Shown here in pieces: positions 46,748-57,700 of a DNA stretch of 64,000 nt. A model generated the notes under the pieces. That model ran no database searches and had not been told where the DNA came from. It was given only the letters and a program-made list of their open reading frames with translations. The translations under genes were made by a program, and so were the position numbers. This DNA is from Fragum whitleyi (taxonomy: Eukaryota; Mollusca; Bivalvia; Cardiida; Cardiidae): NCBI GenBank assembly GCA_948146395.1, contig OX411547.1:55915566-55979565 (forward strand). Direction: 5' to 3'. Within the stretch, counting starts at the first letter, position 1. Each line of letters starts with the position of its first letter.

Positions 46748-48537
46748 TTTGATACGATTTATCGGAATGGGTTATGGTATAAGATGTACAGTAAAGGTAT
46801 ACGCGGCAAAATATTGCAAATATTTAAAAATATGTACGAGAAAGTAAAATCCTGTGTTCGAAGCGGGAATAAATACTCTGACTTTGTAGAATACGCTGTT
46901 GGACTTCGCCAGGGGGAAATTACTTCCCCTGTCCTAGTATCCTTATTTCTGGAAGATATCGAGTTATCGTTATTATCAAATACTGACAGTGGGATATTAG
47001 TTGAAGATCTCTGCCTTATTTTATTACTATTTGCCGATGATATGGTCATTTTCGGTAAATCACCCGAAGAGTTACAAAATAATTTAAATTTTTTATATGA
47101 CTACTGTTCCAAATGGGGTTTACATGTAAACACGGATAAAACAAAGATAGTTGTATTTAGGAAACGCGGGAAATTAAATCAAAATGAAACCTGGTCGTAC
47201 AATGGCGAGCAAATAGAAGTTGTAAACGATTTTAATTATTTAGGTGTCGTTTTAAATTATACTGGAAATTTTTCTTTGCATTGTAAGTACGTTAGTGGCA
47301 AGGCAATAAAAGCTCTAAATCTCCTATTGTATAAATGTCGAAAATATGATTTGTCACCGAGCTGTTTGCTTCAACTTTTTGATGCCTTTGTTGGTTCAAT
47401 TCTTTCGTATGCAAGCCCGATCTGGGGATTTACTAAAAACAAGGAACTAGAGAGAATTCATTTAAAATTTTGTAAGAAACTTTTAAATGTACGTAATTCA
47501 ACTAGTTCAAGTGCAGTATATGGTGAGCTAGGGAGGTATCCTTTATACGTTTCTAGATACACGGATATGATAAAATATTGGTTTAAAGTCATAAATTCAA
47601 ATAACGTTATAATACAACATGTTTATCGTAGTGCTTATCACGATTCAAATAATGGTACTTCGAACTGGGTTTCAAAAATTAAAACTTTATTGTTCGAACA
47701 TGGATTTAATGATATTTGGAATAACCCTTACAATATTAACGTTAATTCATTTATCACTCTATTTACGCAGAGAGTCAGAGACAACTTTATCCAATCGTGG
47801 CACTCTAGTATAGATACATCTGAATCTTTGAAACTTTATACCCAGATAAAACATGCATTTCATATTGAAGATTATTTGAGCTATGTTCCGAAATCATTAA
47901 GATGTTTCATTACACGACTTAGAATTTCTGCACACGATTTAAGAATACAGACAGGCCGTTATGCTAGGAATAGAATTCCGAGAGAAGATAGATACTGTTT
48001 ATTGTGTAACATGCGTGATATTGAAGACGAATACCACTTTGCAATCAAGTGTCCAAAATTAAATGATCTTAGAAAGAAATTCATTCCCAATTTTTATATA
48101 AAAAAACCAAGTATGTTTAAATTCATCAATTTATTGCGCGAAACAGATAAGAAATCTCTTCATAGACTTTCTCTTTTCCTCAAAGAATCACTTAATGAAA
48201 GAAAGAGACTGTTGAGTTCCTATTAATCAATACTAAAAAAATCGATAATGCTATCATATATTCTTAGAGCCGACGGGGGCTTGGATCGGACGGTCAATGT
48301 GTAACGCTTGGTCGTCTGATCCAGATCCTTGCTGGTCCCGAGTATTCCATATACACAAATTTACATTTTATCTAAAATTTTCCAATAAAATGTATTGAGT
48401 TCCATTTAGCTCGTCCTCTACCAAACACTGTATCACGTGATGTATGTTTAATATGTTTGTATTTATTATGTTATGTAATGACAATGTACTTTGTACACGT
48501 CTTTTGAATAAAATGTTCTGTTCTGTTCTGTTCTGTA
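46748..48537 (+). mobile_element. 5'-truncated LINE, second family, with TGTTC tail
   Basis: It begins inside reverse transcriptase motif A (FDTIYRNGLW at 46748) and runs through an open frame to 48226 and a 310-bp 3' UTR. It ends at (TGTTC)n at 48514-48536, just after a GAATAAAATG. Short tandem repeats at the 3' end are typical of several LINE clades. The bases TGTAAA flank both sides and may be a target duplication. Confidence 0.8.
46784..48226 (+). CDS. LINE reverse transcriptase C-terminal part, 480 codons open
   Basis: The frame is in fact open from 46748. It contains RT motif B (GLRQGEITSPVLVSLFLED), motif C (FADDMV), the KTKIVVF and FNYLGV segments, the thumb (SYASPIWGF) and a C-terminal zinc-knuckle-like CLLCNMRDIEDEYHFAIKC. 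No stop or frameshift in 1.48 kb means a recent insertion compared with the LINE at 27.9 kb. The fingers, motif A and the endonuclease are missing because of 5' truncation, so it cannot be active. The ATG at 46784 has no initiation significance. Not a host gene. Confidence 0.8.
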   Translation: MYSKGIRGKILQIFKNMYEKVKSCVRSGNKYSDFVEYAVGLRQGEITSPVLVSLFLEDIELSLLSNTDSGILVEDLCLILLLFADDMVIFGKSPEELQNNLNFLYDYCSKWGLHVNTDKTKIVVFRKRGKLNQNETWSYNGEQIEVVNDFNYLGVVLNYTGNFSLHCKYVSGKAIKALNLLLYKCRKYDLSPSCLLQLFDAFVGSILSYASPIWGFTKNKELERIHLKFCKKLLNVRNSTSSSAVYGELGRYPLYVSRYTDMIKYWFKVINSNNVIIQHVYRSAYHDSNNGTSNWVSKIKTLLFEHGFNDIWNNPYNINVNSFITLFTQRVRDNFIQSWHSSIDTSESLKLYTQIKHAFHIEDYLSYVPKSLRCFITRLRISAHDLRIQTGRYARNRIPREDRYCLLCNMRDIEDEYHFAIKCPKLNDLRKKFIPNFYIKKPSMFKFINLLRETDKKSLHRLSLFLKESLNERKRLLSSY

Positions 48538-48540
48538 AAT

Positions 48541-49139
48541 CGAGTCTTGGGTTGTATTTGAATGCGGGATTGATATCGATTAAACCCTATTGCTTTAGTT
48601 ATCCATCATAATTCATTTATTGTTTCAGAATGTAAGATATAAAAGAAGCGCTAACTCTATCTAAGATGTGTTTCTTTTTGCATTCAAAGTACTTGTGGTT
48701 TGTATCTAGTTCAAAGTTATATCATTTCTGAAACCTTTTTAAGTATCTTTGTAATACTTAAATCTTTATTTTTGTAAGAATCATTCATGTTTATACTTGT
48801 TCAAGAGTTTTACAATTGATGTGCATCTTATTATCCATTTGAAGCAGTAATAATGATAGATTTTCTAAAAAAAAACACATTTATTACACTCTTTGATAGC
48901 TTAATCAAAATGTTTATAGCAATGTTCTATTCATTTGAACATTTGATGGTCATGGTCATGTAAAATTTCAGTATTGAACTGAATTGCACAGTTTCAAAAG
49001 TTAAAGATCTTGGCAAAACAAGGATTGTCTGCAATGTACTTCGCATTTAATTGGAAACAAAAGAGAGCTAAAATGCTTCAAGGAAATTTCAGGCTATTTT
49101 AACAGTATAACACTCTTATTAATTTGGCTAATCCACCTA
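48541..49139. other. Intergenic DNA, no feature recognised
   Basis: AT-rich; no ORF of note, no terminal repeats and no tRNA-like boxes seen. Confidence 0.4.
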
Positions 49140-49335
49140 ACCATGGATTCCTGGTATTTCTCGTACACATCATTACATTTATTACATCATCCTTTTGAAG
49201 CCTCCTGCTGCTTATACAACCAAGGTTGATGACAATCAACTCGTTTGTACAGGTTGATGAAACCTAGTACCTATGATATGGAGCCAAATGCGCCACCAAA
49301 TCCAATGTGCTACCAACTGGGCTACCACCATTATC
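49140..49335 (-). mobile_element. SINE family S-A, diverged, minus strand
   Basis: CCATGGATTCCTGGTATTTC at the plus-strand left is the complement of the S-A body (GAAATACCAGGAATCCATTG at 38139-38432). It is followed by GAAGCCTCCTGCTGC and, near the head, a degenerate GGATTTGGTGGCGC. The tRNA-like head is eroded. Confidence 0.55.
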
Positions 49336-49598
49336 AATTTTAAGAAAGATTTTTAACTTTATTAATCCACTTTTTAGCCTATTTTGTACTAAACGTTAGA
49401 AATCTTGCTTTGATTTTTTTTTTGGAACAGCTTTTTCAATCATCATCAAAACTGTCTCTTATTGTCATTGTAACGTATATATCTAGTCTTTATTCTTAAA
49501 AAGTTAAAAACGTCTCAAACATAGAAGAAGCCAGAAACTGCCTCGACACTGTGTTTGATGTGTTTCCTTAAACAATGATAGCGGCCTAAGTAATAGTT

Positions 49599-49693
49599 AT
49601 AGTTCATTTCTGACAATTAACGCGATATAACCTAAGCGGAGCGTTAGCGGAGAGCAAGGTTATACGCGTAAATTGTCAGAATATGAACTACAA
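49599..49693. repeat. Hairpin with 35-bp arms
   Basis: TATAGTTCATTTCTGACAAT and TAACGCG...TATAACCT are mirrored by AGGTTATACGCGTAAATTGT and CAGAATATGAACTA. The loop includes AAGCGGAGCGTTAGCGGAGAGC. Confidence 0.75.
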
Positions 49694-50837
49694 CTGTTTT
49701 ACCGATCGACTTATTTTTTCATCAAATAACGCTAGTTCAATTGAGTTGCACGTCAATCAATGATGCCATTCATTTTTGTTGCGTCATACATTCTTAAATC
49801 AAATCGAGGTAAACAAAAAGTGGGAGGTGTAATTGAGTAATTGTGTATAGCATAACTTCTAAAGAAAATTCATAAAACATTTTTTTATCATAAATACTCG
49901 ATTACAAGTAAAGGGTCTTTCGGTACTTTTTTTTATCAGACAAGATTATGACGTCACTGTCTGGTTTTGAATGTAGTCCCCGCCCATAATGACCTACAGT
50001 CACGTAGCTCACTTATTCGACCAGATCGTCAGGTTATGGGATATATTTTTTGAATTTCAAACGAAATAGCGACATTTCATTGGCGGAAAAAATAGGGCGA
50101 TCGGTAATCATCGTTAACGCGTGCAAATAACGGTATCTTGAAACCTAAAGGATTCACGTGCTTTGAGAGAGTGAACACATTTCATAGTTTGGTTACCAAG
50201 GCCTCGCAACTTCAGCTTGATTAAGCTGAAGTTACGAGGATTTTGTTACCAATCTACGATTTAAGGTCTCGAGTTATTTATGTCGACTCTCTTAAGAAGT
50301 AGGTTATTTTAGATAAAAGCTGATTTCCCTTAACCTTAAGTGCAACGACCCGTTACTTATGCTCCGCCCTACCAGGGCATTAATCATGGATAATAATACG
50401 ATTGGAAAATACATTTGACCTGTCACTCATTATTTTTCTTAAATAGTCGGTAATATCCACAAGGTCTAATATGATAACGAATAATGAATTTTAAAATTGA
50501 ATACTGTAATGTCAGTGTTCAGTGTTGTGTATGTATGCATATCACAATGGTCTTAGGCGTTCGCCAATCAGTCCCAAAAAAAACGAGATTAAATTCAAAT
50601 ACACGCAAAGTCGAATGTAGTCGACCCTTTCCATGTAATTGTGCTTATGGAATTTAAATAAGGGACATTAACATTTTCTTAATTTCCATATTTCTAGTAT
50701 TCCATTTTTGACTTACTTTTTTCTATGTAAAAAAATTGTAATTCTTTTATCTTTTTTGAAAAAGTATTTGTAAATATACATTAAGATAATGTTATCGTCT
50801 GTCGGCGACTCAAAACTATTTAAGCTTGAGTCACAAA

Positions 50838-51029
50838 GGGCCAACTTATTTCTGACCCTGGGCAGGTACTGTTGCCCGCAAAATCAGATTATCACTCAGA
50901 AAGCGGGCTACCAGTTCTAGACTGGTCCACATATCGACTATCAGAATAGCCTAGAATAGGCTATTCTGATAGTCGACAGTGAGACCAGTCTACACCCGAC
51001 CCGAAAGAGGGCCAGAAATAAGTTGGCCC
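50838..51029. mobile_element. 192-bp TIR/foldback element
   Basis: GGGCCAACTTATTTCTGACC at 50838 is the complement of the end at 51029. Inside, GCGGGCTACCAGTTCTAGAC pairs loosely with AGACCAGTCTACACCCG, and the centre 50935-50977 is a near-perfect palindrome on GACTATCAGAATAGCC. No ORF. Confidence 0.7.
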
Positions 51030-52621
51030 AAAGTTTTGATCGCGGTGAAAGCGGCTACATTGAAACATACGTTTCTTCTTTCATTCATGACCTTTGAATA
51101 GAGATTCTACTATTAATATCTCAATGGAGTCTCGTGTCTCAACCAAGTCGTATGTTATAATATTTTAGTGATTTCTTTTTCTTAATTGCTCTGAAGCCGG
51201 GCAACCTGTGCTCAAACTCTTTCCTTTGTTTTTTTCTTCTTCTGTTCTTGTCCTTAAAGATACAACATTTTTTTGTTAATAAGAGAGTGAGAGTCAGACA
51301 TAGAGATGCTCGAAGAAGTAATAAGAATTAGAAGATAAATTCTACATTGAGAATGGAAGTAAATAAGTCGGCTCATCGAGATTCTCTTAAACTTATACAG
51401 TCGGTAACCCTAGGCGATTCTACGGAAGAGCTCTCGGGAACAAGCGCGTCATTTCGCACACGGGTAAACATGACGCCACAATTAGCAACCGTCTCGCTCA
51501 GGATGACGTTGCATAAATCAAAATAAACGAAATAATAAAAGTAGGCATATCACAATTTGATGAAAAACGCAGTGTTTTTCCGCGTTTTGTTATCATATTA
51601 TATTATGCACAAAACATCTCCATAGACGATAGGAAAGAATTAACAGAATGTGTTGGTTTTTTTCTCTTCAAGCATATGAAATAACCTAAGTACCGCCATG
51701 AGACGAATTATCTAAAAAAATGATCTGAAATTTCTAAACTTACGTCCGAGGTATCTTCCAGTTTACGGAAAAGATCGAAATTCAGAAAGAAACTTATACA
51801 TCTCACACTTCGGGAACTATTTTACGACCTCCGTCATGTTATAACATTAAAGGGTGTCTGCACAATAGCTGCTACGTCAAATAAAGACGTGTGCATTACA
51901 AAGGGTATTGCGGTTAAAGCTTCTATATGAGTAATCTGTAAGAAAAAAGAAGAAGAATAGTATCGTGCAGACACACGCACAACCTGTTATAACGAAGTCC
52001 ACGGGATGTAGTTCTATAATTGAAAACTACTTGGTGAAGGTATACAAATGAGTACTCACATATTATCAAAAAAAAAATCCAAGAACTTTTAAATTTTGTA
52101 ATTGAACCATGAAACTGTGCTAAGGCTAACCTTACTTGTATGAATATCGAAATTGTATTACTTAAGAGTAATAACGTGTGAGCAAAAAGAAAGAAAGAAA
52201 GAAATAGTCGTGAATAGAAAAAACAACAACGCTGATTACGAGATTCGATCCGCGCACCTCTGGTTTAACGGCTTCCCTACGTTACATTTATAGCTTAGTC
52301 TTAGCACAAAACGGAACAGGGTTTATTTTTTCATTCTAATGTGATGTTCACGTCGGTAAATCTATGTTACATGTAGGAGTATAGTTCCGAATGCTTGTGC
52401 GGGTCATCAGGGATATAAATGAGCGACAGGCAAAGGAGATATTTTTTTAAGATGGCATTTTTTTGCCACGAGATACAAGATTGGAGTATCATGATAATTT
52501 AATTAACATTAGGATAAGTAAGTCGACATCAATAATATATACTATCGTGAAATTTGTTCCAAGTAGATCTATCTTGTTTTTTTAGACGATGGGAAAAGTC
52601 ATGCACAGGCTCAAATCGAAA
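51030..52621. other. Intergenic DNA; weak tRNA-like remnant only
   Basis: No ORF with family resemblance. At 52232-52285, minus strand, GGATCGAATCTCGTAATCAG looks like a B box of an eroded SINE head. A short AAGA run is at 52186-52203. Confidence 0.35.
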
Positions 52622-53045
52622 TATTACGACTTCTTTAATGCTTTTCGGTGGTTTATCGAGAAATAACGCTAGATTATGAATTGATAATCTCACCGCAAAA
52701 GCAGTGAGATTATCAAAAACCTATACCCTGCTTTTGTGCATTTCATCCTATCTGACGTCATCTATGCGGGGCAAAAAAAGTGACGTCACAATGAACGTTG
52801 CGTAGCAATCACGCGCAAAATGACGCGCTTAACGAAAAAATGTCCTAGAAATTTCCCATTTTGTCTCATTTTTGCATTAAAGAAATAGAATAATCGTTTA
52901 TTTTTCGTGTAAGATCGATTAATATTCATTTCGTGAACAAAAAAAGCTATATTTTCACTCTGCCACTAGTGAAAATATAGCTTTTGTTGTTCACTCAATG
53001 AAATATGAATCGATTTTACACTGAATCAAACGATTATCCTCTATG
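52622..53045. mobile_element. CRE-bearing MITE (family M3), full copy
   Basis: It starts TCGGTGGTTTATCGAGAAAT and includes a hairpin GATAATCTCACCGC / GCAGTGAGATTATC. TGACGTCA sites are at 52753-52760 and 52781-52788. The second hairpin is AAGCTATATTTTCAC / GTGAAAATATAGCTT, and the element ends in AAACGATTATCCTCTATG. It matches 20068-20490 almost along its whole length. Confidence 0.75.
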
Positions 53046-53309
53046 TCTTCGAAAAGATTTCGTCATCGAACGGCTGTCTGAATTTCTTGTAGAGCAAGTA
53101 CTACCTTAAGGGTATGTTCAACGGAGTTTCAGATAATGAGAATATTCATTTCCCCCTTTTTTCATGTTATCGGGATCCCTCGACGATTCTATGGAATGGG
53201 CCTCTGGAACAATAAGGCACAGTCATTTCAGCCGTCATTTCTCATATGGGTTTAAATGACGTCACAATCATTACCATGAACTTGAAAAAAAACAAACACG
53301 AAAGATTAT

Positions 53310-53705
53310 ATATAGAGGATAGTCGTTTGCTTCAGTGTATGATTGATACATATTTTATTTGGTGAAGAACAAAAGCTGAAAATATAGTTCCTGTTTTTCA
53401 CAAAATAAAATATCAATCGATCTAACTCGAAAAACAATTTTTTTTTTCGTTAATGCAAAAATGCGGCAAAATGTTATAATTTAATGCACATTTTCTTTAA
53501 GCGCGTTTTTTTGCACGTGGTTGTTTTGCAACGTTCATGATGATGTCAGTTGTTTGGCTCCCATTAGATGACGTCAAAAAAGTTAAAATGAACGAAAGCG
53601 GGGTATAATCTTTTGATAATTTCACAGGTTAGGCAGTGTGTTTATCAAAATGATAATCTATATTCATTCTCCGATAAACCGCCGAAAAGAGAAAATTTGA
53701 AATCA
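53310..53705. mobile_element. CRE-bearing MITE (family M3), inverted copy
   Basis: Starts AGAGGATAGTCGTTTGCTTC and ends GATAAACCGCCGAAAAGAG, the reverse of the neighbouring copy at 52622. One TGACGTCA remains near 53569; its partner has become GATGATGTCAG. Confidence 0.65.
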
Positions 53706-54008
53706 AAACGTTTTGTCAATAATCTTTATATACACAGAAAGACCAGCATACACGATCGGGGTGCATTGCACTGTATCACCAGAAGCCGAATTACCTAACA
53801 AATGATCCAAATTTACTACACTTACGCCCATGGTACTTATCAGATTGACAAAACAACAGAGCGATTTTCAGAATGATGTTTTGGCTAAACATGTTACACT
53901 CAATTTGTTTGTCGAGGCGAACCCACTGAGTATCAATAACATAGATAAAATAAAATAAGAACTAAAACATTAAGATTTTCATGAATTTATCTTAACAGTA
54001 ACTCTAGC

Positions 54009-54173
54009 TTAATGTAGTAAACCCGTAATTGTTCCACAAAGTTTCGGAGGTAATGAACTTTAACAGTGTAAACCGAGGTTTCCTAATGATTTTCATTAGG
54101 AAACCTTGGTCAGCATCGTCAAAGTTTATGAGAGCCGAAATGTTGCGGAACTTTTACGGATTCACTGCCTTAA
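54009..54173. mobile_element. 165-bp TTAA-flanked MITE (family M4), copy 2, next to gene D stop codon
   Basis: TTAATGTAGTAAACCC at the left and GGATTCACTGCCTTAA at the right, with TTAA at 54009-54012 and 54170-54173. The central hairpin is GGTTTCCTAATGATTTTCAT / TTAGGAAACC. Same length and layout as 44157-44321. Six bases separate it from the gene D stop codon. Confidence 0.8.
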
Positions 54174-54179
54174 CCCAAA

Positions 54180-54775
54180 TTAGATTACAAATCTGTCATT
54201 ATCACCATGGTATTTTATCGTATATAAATCGCAGAGAGCTGTCAAAAGATCATTCTTAATACCAGGCAGGTCGTCGTAATTCAGCACGGTAAACACGTGC
54301 TGTTGGTACTGAGCAAGATCATGAAAACTCCCAACGTATGCGTCGTTTCCAATCGAAACGTATATGATTTTATCGAATTTGTAGCTCTTCCCCGAGAATT
54401 GTGAACGTTTAACGTCGTTATCCGCGAAAATAATGACGACGTCTTTGTAGCCACGCCTACTTTTTGAAAATGTTCTGTTTGATTGCTTGTGCAGGAAGTC
54501 GTTTACATCATCATAATCGAGCTCGGAATTTTCGAATTTGAATGGTAAATTATCGATTGCGTGCGATAACGTCGTTTTGTCCCTGGCCCTTTGGTCACCA
54601 AAATTCCAAACTTTGTGAATGTTGTCACCGAAAAGTGCCATGGACACCATGTTTTGATAAGGTCCGATATCTAAGAAGTTCACAATGTCTTTGACGAAAT
54701 CTGTGAGCGTCCAATCGTGGATCGAGCTTCTTCTGCTGTTATCTTCTATAAGGACAGTGATGTCATTAGAACACC
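54180..54775 (-). CDS. Gene D exon d (von Willebrand A domain, stop)
   Basis: Acceptor TATTTTCAG at 54784-54776; stop TAA at 54182-54180. Domain order: CSNDITVLIEDNS (strand 1 and metal site), NMVSMALFGD (strand 2), TTLSHAI (threonine loop), DVVIIFADND (strand 4), IIYVSIG and FTVLNYDDL (last strands), ALCDLYT (closing cysteine). Length is normal for one vWA domain. Confidence 0.82.
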
Positions 54776-57700
54776 CTGAAAATATAAGAAACATATACAG
54801 TTAGTTACATCGTGAAATTGATAATCATTCCGATTAAAATCATTCTAAATCGCTCACTCAACGCTCAATTCATTCACCCCAAACACTCACTCAAATTGAT
54901 CAAAAACGTTTAAAAATCTTTAGAAAACACTTCGAAATCGACCAAGACATTTCAATTTTAATTCAAATCGATTCAATTATTCCACGATTTTATTGGCCTG
55001 AGTGGATTTTTAAGTGTCTGATTGGCCAATGAAGACACACAAACAGAAAATTGCGTACATCTTATTAAACGGAGGTAATTAATATTGCTAATTTTGTTCA
55101 TCTTGAACAAAATCAGCCATATTGATTTACCTTCCTTTAATTTCACTCATAACTCGCTCCACACATTCATTCAATTTCATTCCAAAATAATTCCAAAATC
55201 ATTCATCTTGTCAATTTCACGATGTTGTTAACTGTATGTGATGACGATTTTTTTCGCATTTTAGGACATTTTCAGCAGAATTTCAGTTATAATGAAGTTG
55301 TTGGTGCATCAAAAAATGGGTGTCTGTCGTTCTCATGACTGTGCTATGGTTAATTACATCGTCAAATTGACAAGGTGAATGAATTTAGAGTGAGTTCTGA
55401 ATGTAATTGAATGAAGGAGAAGCTAGTTTTTAATGTAATCTAAGAAAGGTAATATAACACCGCTTATTTCGTCCATTCGCACGATATTAGCGATATTTTA
55501 TTACCATCCTTCAAAATAATCTACTACTTTTCTATTTCTAAGGCCGCACGGTCCAATCAGACGCATAAAAAAAACATAAGCCAACTTTAGAACAACTTTA
55601 TAATAGTGTGGGCGAGTGCTTGGAATGAATGAATGTGAACGCTGAATGAGTGATTTTTGATTTTTTATTATCGGAATGAGTAACAATTAAATAATGTTCT
55701 TAGCTGTACATATAACATACACACCCCACAACATTCCATCCAAGCCATCAGCAACATGTATTCCGCCCGGTGGAAAAGTTATCATTACTTTTTCCATTGT
55801 GCAGTTAGTTACATCGTGAAATTAACATTCACCATGATCAAAACATTTCTAAAACGCTCGATCAGCGATCCATTCACAGCATTCAAACCTTCTACTCCAA
55901 TCACCTTAAAATGCTCGGAAATTCACCAAAAACGCTTAGAAATGGTTTAAAAATGAACCGGGTTTCATTTATGTCGATTAAATTATTGCGTTTATGATTA
56001 TCTAACTAGTACGTATTCGAAAACATCTGATTGGTTTGCAAAGAGACCCAACCAGTATATTCGAATATTTCATTAAAATGAGGTAAAAATATCGATTATT
56101 TCGCCAAATTTGGACGAAAGTAGGAATATTGTTTTACCTACCTTAAATTTCACTCAAAACTCTTCGCACTCCTTCAATCTCACTCTGAAATCATTCAAAA
56201 TTATTAGCCTTGTCAATTTAAGGATGTTCCTACTTAGCCTTATCCGAGTCTTCAATGTGCGCACTGTCGTAGATATTGAATGGAATTTTATGAATATGAA
56301 TATTCTTTTAGCGCTGTTTAACTGTGTAGCTGCCTTGGTTGTTTTTCCCATTCACGTTTGGTATTGTTAAAATGTCACGAACAAGTTCTCAATATAAATC
56401 CCATGAAAGTAAACCAACTGTAAAAAAAGCGGAGCCGCCGTTATAGCCCATTTGCAGAGCGTCGGACTTACATTCAAAAGGTCCGGGGTTGGAAAGAGGC
56501 ACTCATCCTTAGTGTTTATCGTGAACTCGTGTGAGATTGAAACTGGAGGCTAGGAAGAGATGTAAGGCTAGTACTGGTGTGAGAAATACCAGGAAACCAT
56601 AGCTAGGTGATTCAGCCGCCGCGATATAACTGAAAGGTTATTGGAAGCTGCGTAAAAACGCATTCAAACAATGGAAAAAGAGGGTCTTTACTTGGTATTG
56701 GTGTTGTTGTCTTCTGTGTAGTTGGCGTTGTTGTGGGTGTCGGTGTGGTTGTTGTAGATGTAGTAGTAGTAGTAGTCGTAGTGGATGTTGTTGTTGTCGC
56801 CGTCTTCGTCACGATGTTTGTGTTACATAAGTCCTCAGAACAGCAGTGTATAGAAACATCCCGCTTACCAACAAACCCTGACGTCATATCACAGACCTAG
56901 AAAAATGTACATGTATATAGTACAGTAACATCGTGAAATTGACATTCATCTCAATCAAAACTATTCTAGATCGTAAACTCAGCGTTTCAAGCATTCATTC
57001 CAAACACTAACTCAAAACATTCAAAAACGCTCAAGCCTATTGAAAAATAAAAAATCAAAAACATAATTCAAAAAAATTTAGATAGAGAAAAATTGCGTTT
57101 TCACTGACATATTGCAAATTGTAAGCGTCTTTTAGGTTCTTGAAGAAATATGAAGCTATCTAAAGAATTTGTATGCATATCTTATTAAAGGGAGGTAATA
57201 CATATCGTTAAATCTGTTCATCATGAACAAAATTTGCGACATTGGATTACCTCCCATTAAATTGACCAAAAACTCGCTCAACACACTTATTCAATTTTAT
57301 TCCTAATTCATTCCAAAATCATCTTGTCAATTTCACGATGTTGTTAACTGAAAAACTAAAGAGACCACCTTAAGGGTCTAGCAAAAGGTGGTCGCATAAG
57401 GGATTGGTCTCTTATTATAATAAATCATGATAGATAAGGCTGGTCATTAGGAAAGCATGTAAAGTCTTATTGAGGTTTCAAAATTATATGCTTCAATAAT
57501 CAACAATTTTTCGTTTAAGAATGACCAGAGATTTTGCTTACGGAAAGGGCAAACTTTTTATGAAGGTCGCTTAATAACAGATATTAATTGTTAACCTGCT
57601 CTTTGTTTGAGATCGGTTGTAGAAATCTTACCAGCTTTAGATTTACACATCGCAAAGCCGAGCCCGCTTAGCTCGATGGGTGACGTGTTGGTGTCTCACT

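Noticed and set aside
46784..48226. A 480-residue host gene
   Set aside because: The frame is the C-terminal part of a LINE reverse transcriptase with RQGE and FADD motifs and a retroposon 3' tail.
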